Origin: Aphelocoma coerulescens
Taxonomy: Eukaryota > Chordata > Aves > Passeriformes > Corvidae
Assembly (NCBI RefSeq): GCF_041296385.1
Contig: NW_027183573.1
Span: forward strand, 62,001-126,000
Direction of reading: 5' to 3'
DNA length: 64,000 bases
Below the pieces are notes generated by a model. The model was not told the DNA's origin. It searched no databases and worked only from the letters and a program-made list of their open reading frames with translations. Within the stretch, counting starts at the first letter, position 1. The number at the start of each line of letters is the position of its first letter. Positions 23,701 through 35,013 of this stretch are shown here, in pieces. The position numbers and the translations under genes are program-made.

Positions 23701-26262
23701 GCGAGACGTAGCCCAGAAGCTTTCCCTTTCCATTCAGAGCACCAGAGAGGCAGAATGCAGTGGTACGTATTGCTCAGGAGGAAAGGGGCACGGCCCGGCC
23801 GCGTTCGGGCAGAAGCAGCGCGCTGGAGCGCTTCGCTGCCGGCACAGAGTTCCGGGCGAGAGGCAGACGACCGGTCCGCCTCCGGGAGAACGAAGGTACG
23901 GCGTGCTCGAAAAGGCGAGGAACGAAGCCGCGGAGCACCGGGCTCGGGTGCGCGTCGTCCGGGCTTGCGAGACGAGCGTGGCTGCCACTCTCCTGCCTGC
24001 AGAATTCACCTTACAGCCTCAGGAAGGAGGACGACGCGCCACAGTTACTTGTGCTGCTGCTGCTGCCTAGTCCTCTTGCAGAGCTCTGTGGAGGCAAATG
24101 CACTTCCCTTCCGTCTCCGAGTTTCGGAGAACACGATGGTAGGGTGCAGCGGAGCAGGGAAGTACAGAAGTGCACCGCTGAGATTGCTGTTGCTTACGTG
24201 CAGAAGGCGAAGGTGCAAGCCAGCACTGGCTTTTGCTTCTAGAGCCGTTCTCCAGGAGAGCAGCTGCTGGAGGTTGACAGCGGTAGCTGCGAGGCTGAAA
24301 AACAAGGCAGGACGTCGGGCTTAGAAGAAAGGCACAGGGGCCACAGTGTGATGTGCGCTTTTGGAAGGCTGCTCGGAGAAGGGGCACTTTCGGAGAGCTT
24401 TCTGCTTTGACCTGTGCTCCTGGCCGAGCTCTAGCTGCTGGGACTCTGAAAGGCTGAATGACTAGGAAAGTGCTTGTGTCCACGCTGTGGATTGAGCACG
24501 ATCCTTTTTGCAGCAGCGAGAACACACTCGGCCCACTGGGCTCGTGAACGAGCGTTTACCAGACGTCTGCAATTCGGTGCACTGCACACACAAGCCCGGT
24601 GCTCCCCGGTTTCTTTCTCCGCCTGCCGTTGTCTGGACAGAAGAGAAGCCCAGCCACGGCATCCTACTCGGCCGCTTTTCGGCGTGTGCACTGCCCGCAT
24701 ACACACGGGTGCTGTGCTCGGCTTTCCCTCGGCTCCAGGCACAAGGGTGCTTTCTCAGTTTTGCAGCGTCCCCGGTTCCCCACGTTGCCCTCGCTCAGCG
24801 AAACGTGCCGGGGGAGAAGCACTTGCTGGATGAGTCTTTCCGTGTGCAAGACTTTGAACGCAGCACCACAATCTGGGCCACGAGGAAGCCTTGATGAAGA
24901 AGGTGGTTTTGTCCTGGCACCTCTCTCCAGTGCGAGATGCCTGCCGAAGCTCTTTGCCTCTTGCGAGAGTGCGGTGGGCAGCGGGGTAAACTGGAGCCGA
25001 GAAGGACCGGGCAGACAGCACCGCCATCCGACGGGTGCTTTGCAGGTTGTGCCGGGGAAAGCGGACTGGCCCTGGCTGGAAGGCGCTGCAGCTAGGCGCT
25101 CCCCCAAGTGTCGGAGGCAAAGGCCGCGTGAGCTTGCCGTCCCCGGCACGGCTCTCTGTGCGAGACGTAGCCCAGAAGCTTTCCCTTTCCATTCAGAGCA
25201 CCAGAGAGGCAGAATGCAGTGGTACGTATTGCTCAGGAGGAAAGGGGCACGGCCCGGCCGCGTTCGGGCAGAAGCAGCGCGCTGGAGCGCTTCGCTGCCG
25301 GCACAGAGTTCCGGGCGAGAGGCAGACGACCGGTCCGCCTCCGGGAGAACGAAGGTACGGCGTGCTCGAAAAGGCGAGGAACGAAGCCGCGGAGCACCGG
25401 GCTCGGGTGCGCGTCGTCCGGGCTTGCGAGACGAGCGTGGCTGCCACTCTCCTGCCTGCAGAATTCACCTTACAGCCTCAGGAAGGAGGACGACGCGCCA
25501 CAGTTACTTGTGCTGCTGCTGCTGCCTAGTCCTCTTGCAGAGCTCTGTGGAGGCAAATGCACTTCCCTTCCGTCTCCGAGTTTCGGAGAACACGATGGTA
25601 GGGTGCAGCGGAGCAGGGAAGTACAGAAGTGCACCGCTGAGATTGCTGTTGCTTACGTGCAGAAGGCGAAGGTGCAAGCCAGCACTGGCTTTTGCTTCTA
25701 GAGCCGTTCTCCAGGAGAGCAGCTGCTGGAGGTTGACAGCGGTAGCTGCGAGGCTGAAAAACAAGGCAGGACGTCGGGCTTAGAAGAAAGGCACAGGGGC
25801 CACAGTGTGATGTGCGCTTTTGGAAGGCTGCTCGGAGAAGGGGCACTTTCGGAGAGCTTTCTGCTTTGACCTGTGCTCCTGGCCGAGCTCTAGCTGCTGG
25901 GACTCTGAAAGGCTGAATGACTAGGAAAGTGCTTGTGTCCACGCTGTGGATTGAGCACGATCCTTTTTGCAGCAGCGAGAACACACTCGGCCCACTGGGC
26001 TCGTGAACGAGCGTTTACCAGACGTCTGCAATTCGGTGCACTGCACACACAAGCCCGGTGCTCCCCGGTTTCTTTCTCCGCCTGCCGTTGTCTGGACAGA
26101 AGAGAAGCCCAGCCACGGCATCCTACTCGGCCGCTTTTCGGCGTGTGCACTGCCCGCATACACACGGGTGCTGTGCTCGGCTTTCCCTCGGCTCCAGGCA
26201 CAAGGGTGCTTTCTCAGTTTTGCAGCGTCCCCGGTTCCCCACGTTGCCCTCGCTCAGCGAAA
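8755..26262. repeat. Units 7-18, canonical
   Basis: Twelve consecutive units of exactly 1,459 bp, 17.5 kb in all, with no variant seen. No gene. This is the longest uniform run in the window. Confidence 0.94.
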
Positions 26263-27722
26263 CGTGCCGGGGGAGAAGCACTTGCTGGATGAGTCTTTCC
26301 GTGTGCAAGACTTTGAACGCAGCACCACAATCTGGGCCACGAGGAAGCCTTGATGAAGAAGGTGGTTTTGTCCTGGCACCTCTCTCCAGTGCGAGATGCC
26401 TGCCGAAGCTCTTTGCCTCTTGCGAGAGTGCGGTGGGCAGCGGGGTAAACTGGAGCCGAGAAGGACCGGGCAGACAGCACCGCCATCCGACGGGTGCTTT
26501 GCAGGTTGTGCCGGGGAAAGCGGACTGGCCCTGGCTGGAAGGCGCTGCAGCTAGGCGCTCCCCCAAGTGTCGGAGGCAAAGGCCGCGTGAGCTTGCCGTC
26601 CCCGGCACGGCTCTCTGTGCGAGACGTAGCCCAGAAGCTTTCCCTTTCCATTCAGAGCACCAGAGAGGCAGAATGCAGTGGTACGTATTGCTCAGGAGGA
26701 AAGGGGCACGGCCCGGCCGCGTTCGGGCAGAAGCAGCGCGCTGGAGCGCTTCGCTGCCGGCACAGAGTTCCGGGCGAGAGGCAGACGACCGAGTCCGCCT
26801 CCGGGAGAACGAAGGTACGGCGTGCTCGAAAAGGCGAGGAACGAAGCCGCGGAGCACCGGGCTCGGGTGCGCGTCGTCCGGGCTTGCGAGACGAGCGTGG
26901 CTGCCACTCTCCTGCCTGCAGAATTCACCTTACAGCCTCAGGAAGGAGGACGACGCGCCACAGTTACTTGTGCTGCTGCTGCTGCCTAGTCCTCTTGCAG
27001 AGCTCTGTGGAGGCAAATGCACTTCCCTTCCGTCTCCGAGTTTCGGAGAACACGATGGTAGGGTGCAGCGGAGCAGGGAAGTACAGAAGTGCACCGCTGA
27101 GATTGCTGTTGCTTACGTGCAGAAGGCGAAGGTGCAAGCCAGCACTGGCTTTTGCTTCTAGAGCCGTTCTCCAGGAGAGCAGCTGCTGGAGGTTGACAGC
27201 GGTAGCTGCGAGGCTGAAAAACAAGGCAGGACGTCGGGCTTAGAAGAAAGGCACAGGGGCCACAGTGTGATGTGCGCTTTTGGAAGGCTGCTCGGAGAAG
27301 GGGCACTTTCGGAGAGCTTTCTGCTTTGACCTGTGCTCCTGGCCGAGCTCTAGCTGCTGGGACTCTGAAAGGCTGAATGACTAGGAAAGTGCTTGTGTCC
27401 ACGCTGTGGATTGAGCACGATCCTTTTTGCAGCAGCGAGAACACACTCGGCCCACTGGGCTCGTGAACGAGCGTTTACCAGACGTCTGCAATTCGGTGCA
27501 CTGCACACACAAGCCCGGTGCTCCCCGGTTTCTTTCTCCGCCTGCCGTTGTCTGGACAGAAGAGAAGCCCAGCCACGGCATCCTACTCGGCCGCTTTTCG
27601 GCGTGTGCACTGCCCGCATACACACGGGTGCTGTGCTCGGCTTTCCCTCGGCTCCAGGCACAAGGGTGCTTTCTCAGTTTTGCAGCGTCCCCGGTTCCCC
27701 ACGTTGCCCTCGCTCAGCGAAA
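26263..27722. repeat. Unit 19, one inserted A
   Basis: Length 1,460. An A is inserted at 26792, between the two Gs at unit positions 529-530 (GACCGGTCC to GACCGAGTCC). It is not a homopolymer slip. It shifts the frames and so produces chimeric open frames downstream, which have no biological meaning. Confidence 0.93.
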
Positions 27723-30700
27723 CGTGCCGGGGGAGAAGCACTTGCTGGATGAGTCTTTCCGTGTGCAAGACTTTGAACGCAGCACCACAATCTGGGCCAC
27801 GAGGAAGCCTTGATGAAGAAGGTGGTTTTGTCCTGGCACCTCTCTCCAGTGCGAGATGCCTGCCGAAGCTCTTTGCCTCTTGCGAGAGTGCGGTGGGCAG
27901 CGGGGTAAACTGGAGCCGAGAAGGACCGGGCAGACAGCACCGCCATCCGACGGGTGCTTTGCAGGTTGTGCCGGGGAAAGCGGACTGGCCCTGGCTGGAA
28001 GGCGCTGCAGCTAGGCGCTCCCCCAAGTGTCGGAGGCAAAGGCCGCGTGAGCTTGCCGTCCCCGGCACGGCTCTCTGTGCGAGACGTAGCCCAGAAGCTT
28101 TCCCTTTCCATTCAGAGCACCAGAGAGGCAGAATGCAGTGGTACGTATTGCTCAGGAGGAAAGGGGCACGGCCCGGCCGCGTTCGGGCAGAAGCAGCGCG
28201 CTGGAGCGCTTCGCTGCCGGCACAGAGTTCCGGGCGAGAGGCAGACGACCGGTCCGCCTCCGGGAGAACGAAGGTACGGCGTGCTCGAAAAGGCGAGGAA
28301 CGAAGCCGCGGAGCACCGGGCTCGGGTGCGCGTCGTCCGGGCTTGCGAGACGAGCGTGGCTGCCACTCTCCTGCCTGCAGAATTCACCTTACAGCCTCAG
28401 GAAGGAGGACGACGCGCCACAGTTACTTGTGCTGCTGCTGCTGCCTAGTCCTCTTGCAGAGCTCTGTGGAGGCAAATGCACTTCCCTTCCGTCTCCGAGT
28501 TTCGGAGAACACGATGGTAGGGTGCAGCGGAGCAGGGAAGTACAGAAGTGCACCGCTGAGATTGCTGTTGCTTACGTGCAGAAGGCGAAGGTGCAAGCCA
28601 GCACTGGCTTTTGCTTCTAGAGCCGTTCTCCAGGAGAGCAGCTGCTGGAGGTTGACAGCGGTAGCTGCGAGGCTGAAAAACAAGGCAGGACGTCGGGCTT
28701 AGAAGAAAGGCACAGGGGCCACAGTGTGATGTGCGCTTTTGGAAGGCTGCTCGGAGAAGGGGCACTTTCGGAGAGCTTTCTGCTTTGACCTGTGCTCCTG
28801 GCCGAGCTCTAGCTGCTGGGACTCTGAAAGGCTGAATGACTAGGAAAGTGCTTGTGTCCACGCTGTGGATTGAGCACGATCCTTTTTGCAGCAGCGAGAA
28901 CACACTCGGCCCACTGGGCTCGTGAACGAGCGTTTACCAGACGTCTGCAATTCGGTGCACTGCACACACAAGCCCGGTGCTCCCCGGTTTCTTTCTCCGC
29001 CTGCCGTTGTCTGGACAGAAGAGAAGCCCAGCCACGGCATCCTACTCGGCCGCTTTTCGGCGTGTGCACTGCCCGCATACACACGGGTGCTGTGCTCGGC
29101 TTTCCCTCGGCTCCAGGCACAAGGGTGCTTTCTCAGTTTTGCAGCGTCCCCGGTTCCCCACGTTGCCCTCGCTCAGCGAAACGTGCCGGGGGAGAAGCAC
29201 TTGCTGGATGAGTCTTTCCGTGTGCAAGACTTTGAACGCAGCACCACAATCTGGGCCACGAGGAAGCCTTGATGAAGAAGGTGGTTTTGTCCTGGCACCT
29301 CTCTCCAGTGCGAGATGCCTGCCGAAGCTCTTTGCCTCTTGCGAGAGTGCGGTGGGCAGCGGGGTAAACTGGAGCCGAGAAGGACCGGGCAGACAGCACC
29401 GCCATCCGACGGGTGCTTTGCAGGTTGTGCCGGGGAAAGCGGACTGGCCCTGGCTGGAAGGCGCTGCAGCTAGGCGCTCCCCCAAGTGTCGGAGGCAAAG
29501 GCCGCGTGAGCTTGCCGTCCCCGGCACGGCTCTCTGTGCGAGACGTAGCCCAGAAGCTTTCCCTTTCCATTCAGAGCACCAGAGAGGCAGAATGCAGTGG
29601 TACGTATTGCTCAGGAGGAAAGGGGCACGGCCCGGCCGCGTTCGGGCAGAAGCAGCGCGCTGGAGCGCTTCGCTGCCGGCACAGAGTTCCGGGCGAGAGG
29701 CAGACGACCGGTCCGCCTCCGGGAGAACGAAGGTACGGCGTGCTCGAAAAGGCGAGGAACGAAGCCGCGGAGCACCGGGCTCGGGTGCGCGTCGTCCGGG
29801 CTTGCGAGACGAGCGTGGCTGCCACTCTCCTGCCTGCAGAATTCACCTTACAGCCTCAGGAAGGAGGACGACGCGCCACAGTTACTTGTGCTGCTGCTGC
29901 TGCCTAGTCCTCTTGCAGAGCTCTGTGGAGGCAAATGCACTTCCCTTCCGTCTCCGAGTTTCGGAGAACACGATGGTAGGGTGCAGCGGAGCAGGGAAGT
30001 ACAGAAGTGCACCGCTGAGATTGCTGTTGCTTACGTGCAGAAGGCGAAGGTGCAAGCCAGCACTGGCTTTTGCTTCTAGAGCCGTTCTCCAGGAGAGCAG
30101 CTGCTGGAGGTTGACAGCGGTAGCTGCGAGGCTGAAAAACAAGGCAGGACGTCGGGCTTAGAAGAAAGGCACAGGGGCCACAGTGTGATGTGCGCTTTTG
30201 GAAGGCTGCTCGGAGAAGGGGCACTTTCGGAGAGCTTTCTGCTTTGACCTGTGCTCCTGGCCGAGCTCTAGCTGCTGGGACTCTGAAAGGCTGAATGACT
30301 AGGAAAGTGCTTGTGTCCACGCTGTGGATTGAGCACGATCCTTTTTGCAGCAGCGAGAACACACTCGGCCCACTGGGCTCGTGAACGAGCGTTTACCAGA
30401 CGTCTGCAATTCGGTGCACTGCACACACAAGCCCGGTGCTCCCCGGTTTCTTTCTCCGCCTGCCGTTGTCTGGACAGAAGAGAAGCCCAGCCACGGCATC
30501 CTACTCGGCCGCTTTTCGGCGTGTGCACTGCCCGCATACACACGGGTGCTGTGCTCGGCTTTCCCTCGGCTCCAGGCACAAGGGTGCTTTCTCAGTTTTG
30601 CAGCGTCCCCGGTTCCCCACGTTGCCCTCGCTCAGCGAAACGTGCCGGGGGAGAAGCACTTGCTGGATGAGTCTTTCCGTGTGCAAGACTTTGAACGCAG

Positions 30701-32099
30701 CACCACAATCTGGGCCACGAGGAAGCCTTGATGAAGAAGGTGGTTTTGTCCTGGCACCTCTCTCCAGTGCGAGATGCCTGCCGAAGCTCTTTGCCTCTTG
30801 CGAGAGTGCGGTGGGCAGCGGGGTAAACTGGAGCCGAGAAGGACCGGGCAGACAGCACCGCCATCCGACGGGTGCTTTGCAGGTTGTGCCGGGGAAAGCG
30901 GACTGGCCCTGGCTGGAAGGCGCTGCAGCTAGGCGCTCCCCCAAGTGTCGGAGGCAAAGGCCGCGTGAGCTTGCCGTCCCCGGCACGGCTCTCTGTGCGA
31001 GACGTAGCCCAGAAGCTTTCCCTTTCCATTCAGAGCACCAGAGAGGCAGAATGCAGTGGTACGTATTGCTCAGGAGGAAAGGGGCACGGCCCGGCCGCGT
31101 TCGGGCAGAAGCAGCGCGCTGGAGCGCTTCGCTGCCGGCACAGAGTTCCGGGCGAGAGGCAGACGACCGGTCCGCCTCCGGGAGAACGAAGGTACGGCGT
31201 GCTCGAAAAGGCGAGGAACGAAGCCGCGGAGCACCGGGCTCGGGTGCGCGTCGTCCGGGCTTGCGAGACGAGCGTGGCTGCCACTCTCCTGCCTGCAGAA
31301 TTCACCTTACAGCCTCAGGAAGGAGGACGACGCGCCACAGTTACTTGTGCTGCTGCTGCTGCCTAGTCCTCTTGCAGAGCTCTGTGGAGGCAAATGCACT
31401 TCCCTTCCGTCTCCGAGTTTCGGAGAACACGATGGTAGGGTGCAGCGGAGCAGGGAAGTACAGAAGTGCACCGCTGAGATTGCTGTTGCTTACGTGCAGA
31501 AGGCGAAGGTGCAAGCCAGCACTGGCTTTTGCTTCTAGAGCCGTTCTCCAGGAGAGCAGCTGCTGGAGGTTGACAGCGGTAGCTGCGAGGCTGAAAAACA
31601 AGGCAGGACGTCGGGCTTAGAAGAAAGGCACAGGGGCCACAGTGTGATGTGCGCTTTTGGAAGGCTGCTCGGAGAAGGGGCACTTTCGGAGAGCTTTCTG
31701 CTTTGACCTGTGCTCCTGGCCGAGCTCTAGCTGCTGGGACTCTGAAAGGCTGAATGACTAGGAAAGTGCTTGTGTCCACGCTGTGGATTGAGCACGATCC
31801 TTTTTGCAGCAGCGAGAACACACTCGGCCCACTGGGCTCGTGAACGAGCGTTTACCAGACGTCTGCAATTCGGTGCACTGCACACACAAGCCCGGTGCTC
31901 CCCGGTTTCTTTCTCCGCCTGCCGTTGTCTGGACAGAAGAGAAGCCCAGCCACGGCATCCTACTCGGCCGCTTTTCGGCGTGTGCACTGCCCGCATACAC
32001 ACGGGTGCTGTGCTCGGCTTTCCCTCGGCTCCAGGCACAAGGGTGCTTTCTCAGTTTTGCAGCGTCCCCGGTTCCCCACGTTGCCCTCGCTCAGCGAAA
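27723..32099. repeat. Units 20-22, canonical
   Basis: Three units of 1,459 bp with no variant seen. No gene. Confidence 0.94.
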
Positions 32100-33558
32100 C
32101 GTGCCGGGGGAGAAGCACTTGCTGGATGAGTCTTTCCGTGTGCAAGACTTTGAACGCAGCACCACAATCTGGGCCACGAGGAAGCCTTGATGAAGAAGGT
32201 GGTTTTGTCCTGGCACCTCTCTCCAGTGCGAGATGCCTGCCGAAGCTCTTTGCCTCTTGCGAGAGTGCGGTGGGCAGCGGGGTAAACTGGAGCCGAGAAG
32301 GACCGGGCAGACAGCACCGCCATCCGACGGGTGCTTTGCAGGTTGTGCCGGGGAAAGCGGACTGGCCCTGGCTGGAAGGCGCTGCAGCTAGGCGCTCCCC
32401 CAAGTGTCGGAGGCAAAGGCCGCGTGAGCTTGCCGTCCCCGGCACGGCTCTCTGTGCGAGACGTAGCCCAGAAGCTTTCCCTTTCCATTCAGAGCACCAG
32501 AGAGGCAGAATGCAGTGGTACGTATTGCTCAGGAGGAAAGGGGCACGGCCCGGCCGCGTTCGGGCAGAAGCAGCGCGCTGGAGCGCTTCGCTGCCGGCAC
32601 AGAGTTCAGGGCGAGAGGCAGACGACCGGTCCGCCTCCGGGAGAACGAAGGTACGGCGTGCTCGAAAAGGCGAGGAACGAAGCCGCGGAGCACCGGGCTC
32701 GGGTGCGCGTCGTCCGGGCTTGCGAGACGAGCGTGGCTGCCACTCTCCTGCCTGCAGAATTCACCTTACAGCCTCAGGAAGGAGGACGACGCGCCACAGT
32801 TACTTGTGCTGCTGCTGCTGCCTAGTCCTCTTGCAGAGCTCTGTGGAGGCAAATGCACTTCCCTTCCGTCTCCGAGTTTCGGAGAACACGATGGTAGGGT
32901 GCAGCGGAGCAGGGAAGTACAGAAGTGCACCGCTGAGATTGCTGTTGCTTACGTGCAGAAGGCGAAGGTGCAAGCCAGCACTGGCTTTTGCTTCTAGAGC
33001 CGTTCTCCAGGAGAGCAGCTGCTGGAGGTTGACAGCGGTAGCTGCGAGGCTGAAAAACAAGGCAGGACGTCGGGCTTAGAAGAAAGGCACAGGGGCCACA
33101 GTGTGATGTGCGCTTTTGGAAGGCTGCTCGGAGAAGGGGCACTTTCGGAGAGCTTTCTGCTTTGACCTGTGCTCCTGGCCGAGCTCTAGCTGCTGGGACT
33201 CTGAAAGGCTGAATGACTAGGAAAGTGCTTGTGTCCACGCTGTGGATTGAGCACGATCCTTTTTGCAGCAGCGAGAACACACTCGGCCCACTGGGCTCGT
33301 GAACGAGCGTTTACCAGACGTCTGCAATTCGGTGCACTGCACACACAAGCCCGGTGCTCCCCGGTTTCTTTCTCCGCCTGCCGTTGTCTGGACAGAAGAG
33401 AAGCCCAGCCACGGCATCCTACTCGGCCGCTTTTCGGCGTGTGCACTGCCCGCATACACACGGGTGCTGTGCTCGGCTTTCCCTCGGCTCCAGGCACAAG
33501 GGTGCTTTCTCAGTTTTGCAGCGTCCCCGGTTCCCCACGTTGCCCTCGCTCAGCGAAA
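32100..33558. repeat. Unit 23, single C-to-A
   Basis: Length 1,459. C becomes A at 32608 (unit position 509), removing a CpG (TTCCGGG to TTCAGGG). It is a transversion, and it turns a GGA codon into TGA in one minus-strand frame, so that frame loses its open run in this unit only. Confidence 0.93.
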
Positions 33559-35013
33559 CGTGCCGGGGGAGAAGCACTTGCTGGATGAGTCTTTCCGTGT
33601 GCAAGACTTTGAACGCAGCACCACAATCTGGGCCACGAGGAAGCCTTGATGAAGAAGGTGGTTTTGTCCTGGCACCTCTCTCCAGTGCGAGATGCCTGCC
33701 GAAGCTCTTTGCCTCTTGCGAGAGTGCGGTGGGCAGCGGGGTAAACTGGAGCGAGAAGGACCGGGCAGACAGCACCGCCATCCGACGGGTGCTTTGCAGG
33801 TTGTGCCGGGGAAAGCGGACTGGCCCTGGCTGGAAGGCGCTGCAGCTAGGCGCTCCCCCAAGTGTCGGAGGCAAAGGCCGCGTGAGCTTGCCGTCCCCGG
33901 CACGGCTCTCTGTGCGAGACGTAGCCCAGAAGCTTTCCCTTTCCATTCAGAGCACCAGAGAGGCAGAATGCAGTGGTACGTATTGCTCAGGAGGAAAGGG
34001 GCACGGCCCGGCCGCGTTCGGGCAGAAGCAGCGCGCTGGAGCGCTTCGCTGCCGGCACAGAGTTCCGGGCGAGAGGCAGACGACCGGTCCGCCTCCGGGA
34101 GAACGAAGGTACGGCGTGCTCGAAAAGGCGAGGAACGAAGCCGCGGAGCACCGGGCTCGGGTGCGCGTCGTCCGGGCTTGCGAGACGAGCGTGCTGCCAC
34201 TCTCCTGCCTGCAGAATTCACCTTACAGCCTCAGGAAGGAGGACGACGCGCCACAGTTACTTGTGCTGCTGCTGCTGCCTAGTCCTCTTGCAGAGCTCTG
34301 TGGAGGCAAATGCACTTCCCTTCCGTCTCCGAGTTTCGGAGAACACGATGGTAGGGTGCAGCGGAGCAGGGAAGTACAGAAGTGCACCGCTGAGATTGCT
34401 GTTGCTTACGTGCAGAAGGCGAAGGTGCAAGCCAGCACTGGCTTTTGCTTCTAGAGCCGTTCTCCAGGAGAGCAGCTGCTGGAGGTTGACAGCGGTAGCT
34501 GCGAGGCTGAAAAACAAGGCAGGACGTCGGGCTTAGAAGAAAGGCACAGGGGCCACAGTGTGATGTGCGCTTTTGGAAGGCTGCTCGGAGAAGGGGCACT
34601 TTCGGAGAGCTTTCTGCTTTGACCTGTGCTCCTGGCCGAGCTCTAGCTGCTGGGACTCTGAAAGGCTGAATGACTAGGAAAGTGCTTGTGTCCACGCTGT
34701 GGATTGAGCACGATCCTTTTGCAGCAGCGAGAACACACTCGGCCCACTGGGCTCGTGAACGAGCGTTTACCAGACGTCTGCAATTCGGTGCACTGCACAC
34801 ACAAGCCCGGTGCTCCCCGGTTTCTTTCTCCGCCTGCGTTGTCTGGACAGAAGAGAAGCCCAGCCACGGCATCCTACTCGGCCGCTTTTCGGCGTGTGCA
34901 CTGCCCGCATACACACGGGTGCTGTGCTCGGCTTTCCCTCGGCTCCAGGCACAAGGGTGCTTTCTCAGTTTTGCAGCGTCCCCGGTTCCCCACGTTGCCC
35001 TCGCTCAGCGAAA
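33559..35013. repeat. Unit 24, four one-base deletions
   Basis: Length 1,455. Deletions relative to the consensus are one C of CC near 33752, one G of GG near 34193, one T of a T5 run ending at 34720 (T4 left) and one C of CC near 34837. No substitutions were seen. This is the first unit of the indel-rich patch; its first 190 bases or so are canonical. Confidence 0.9.
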
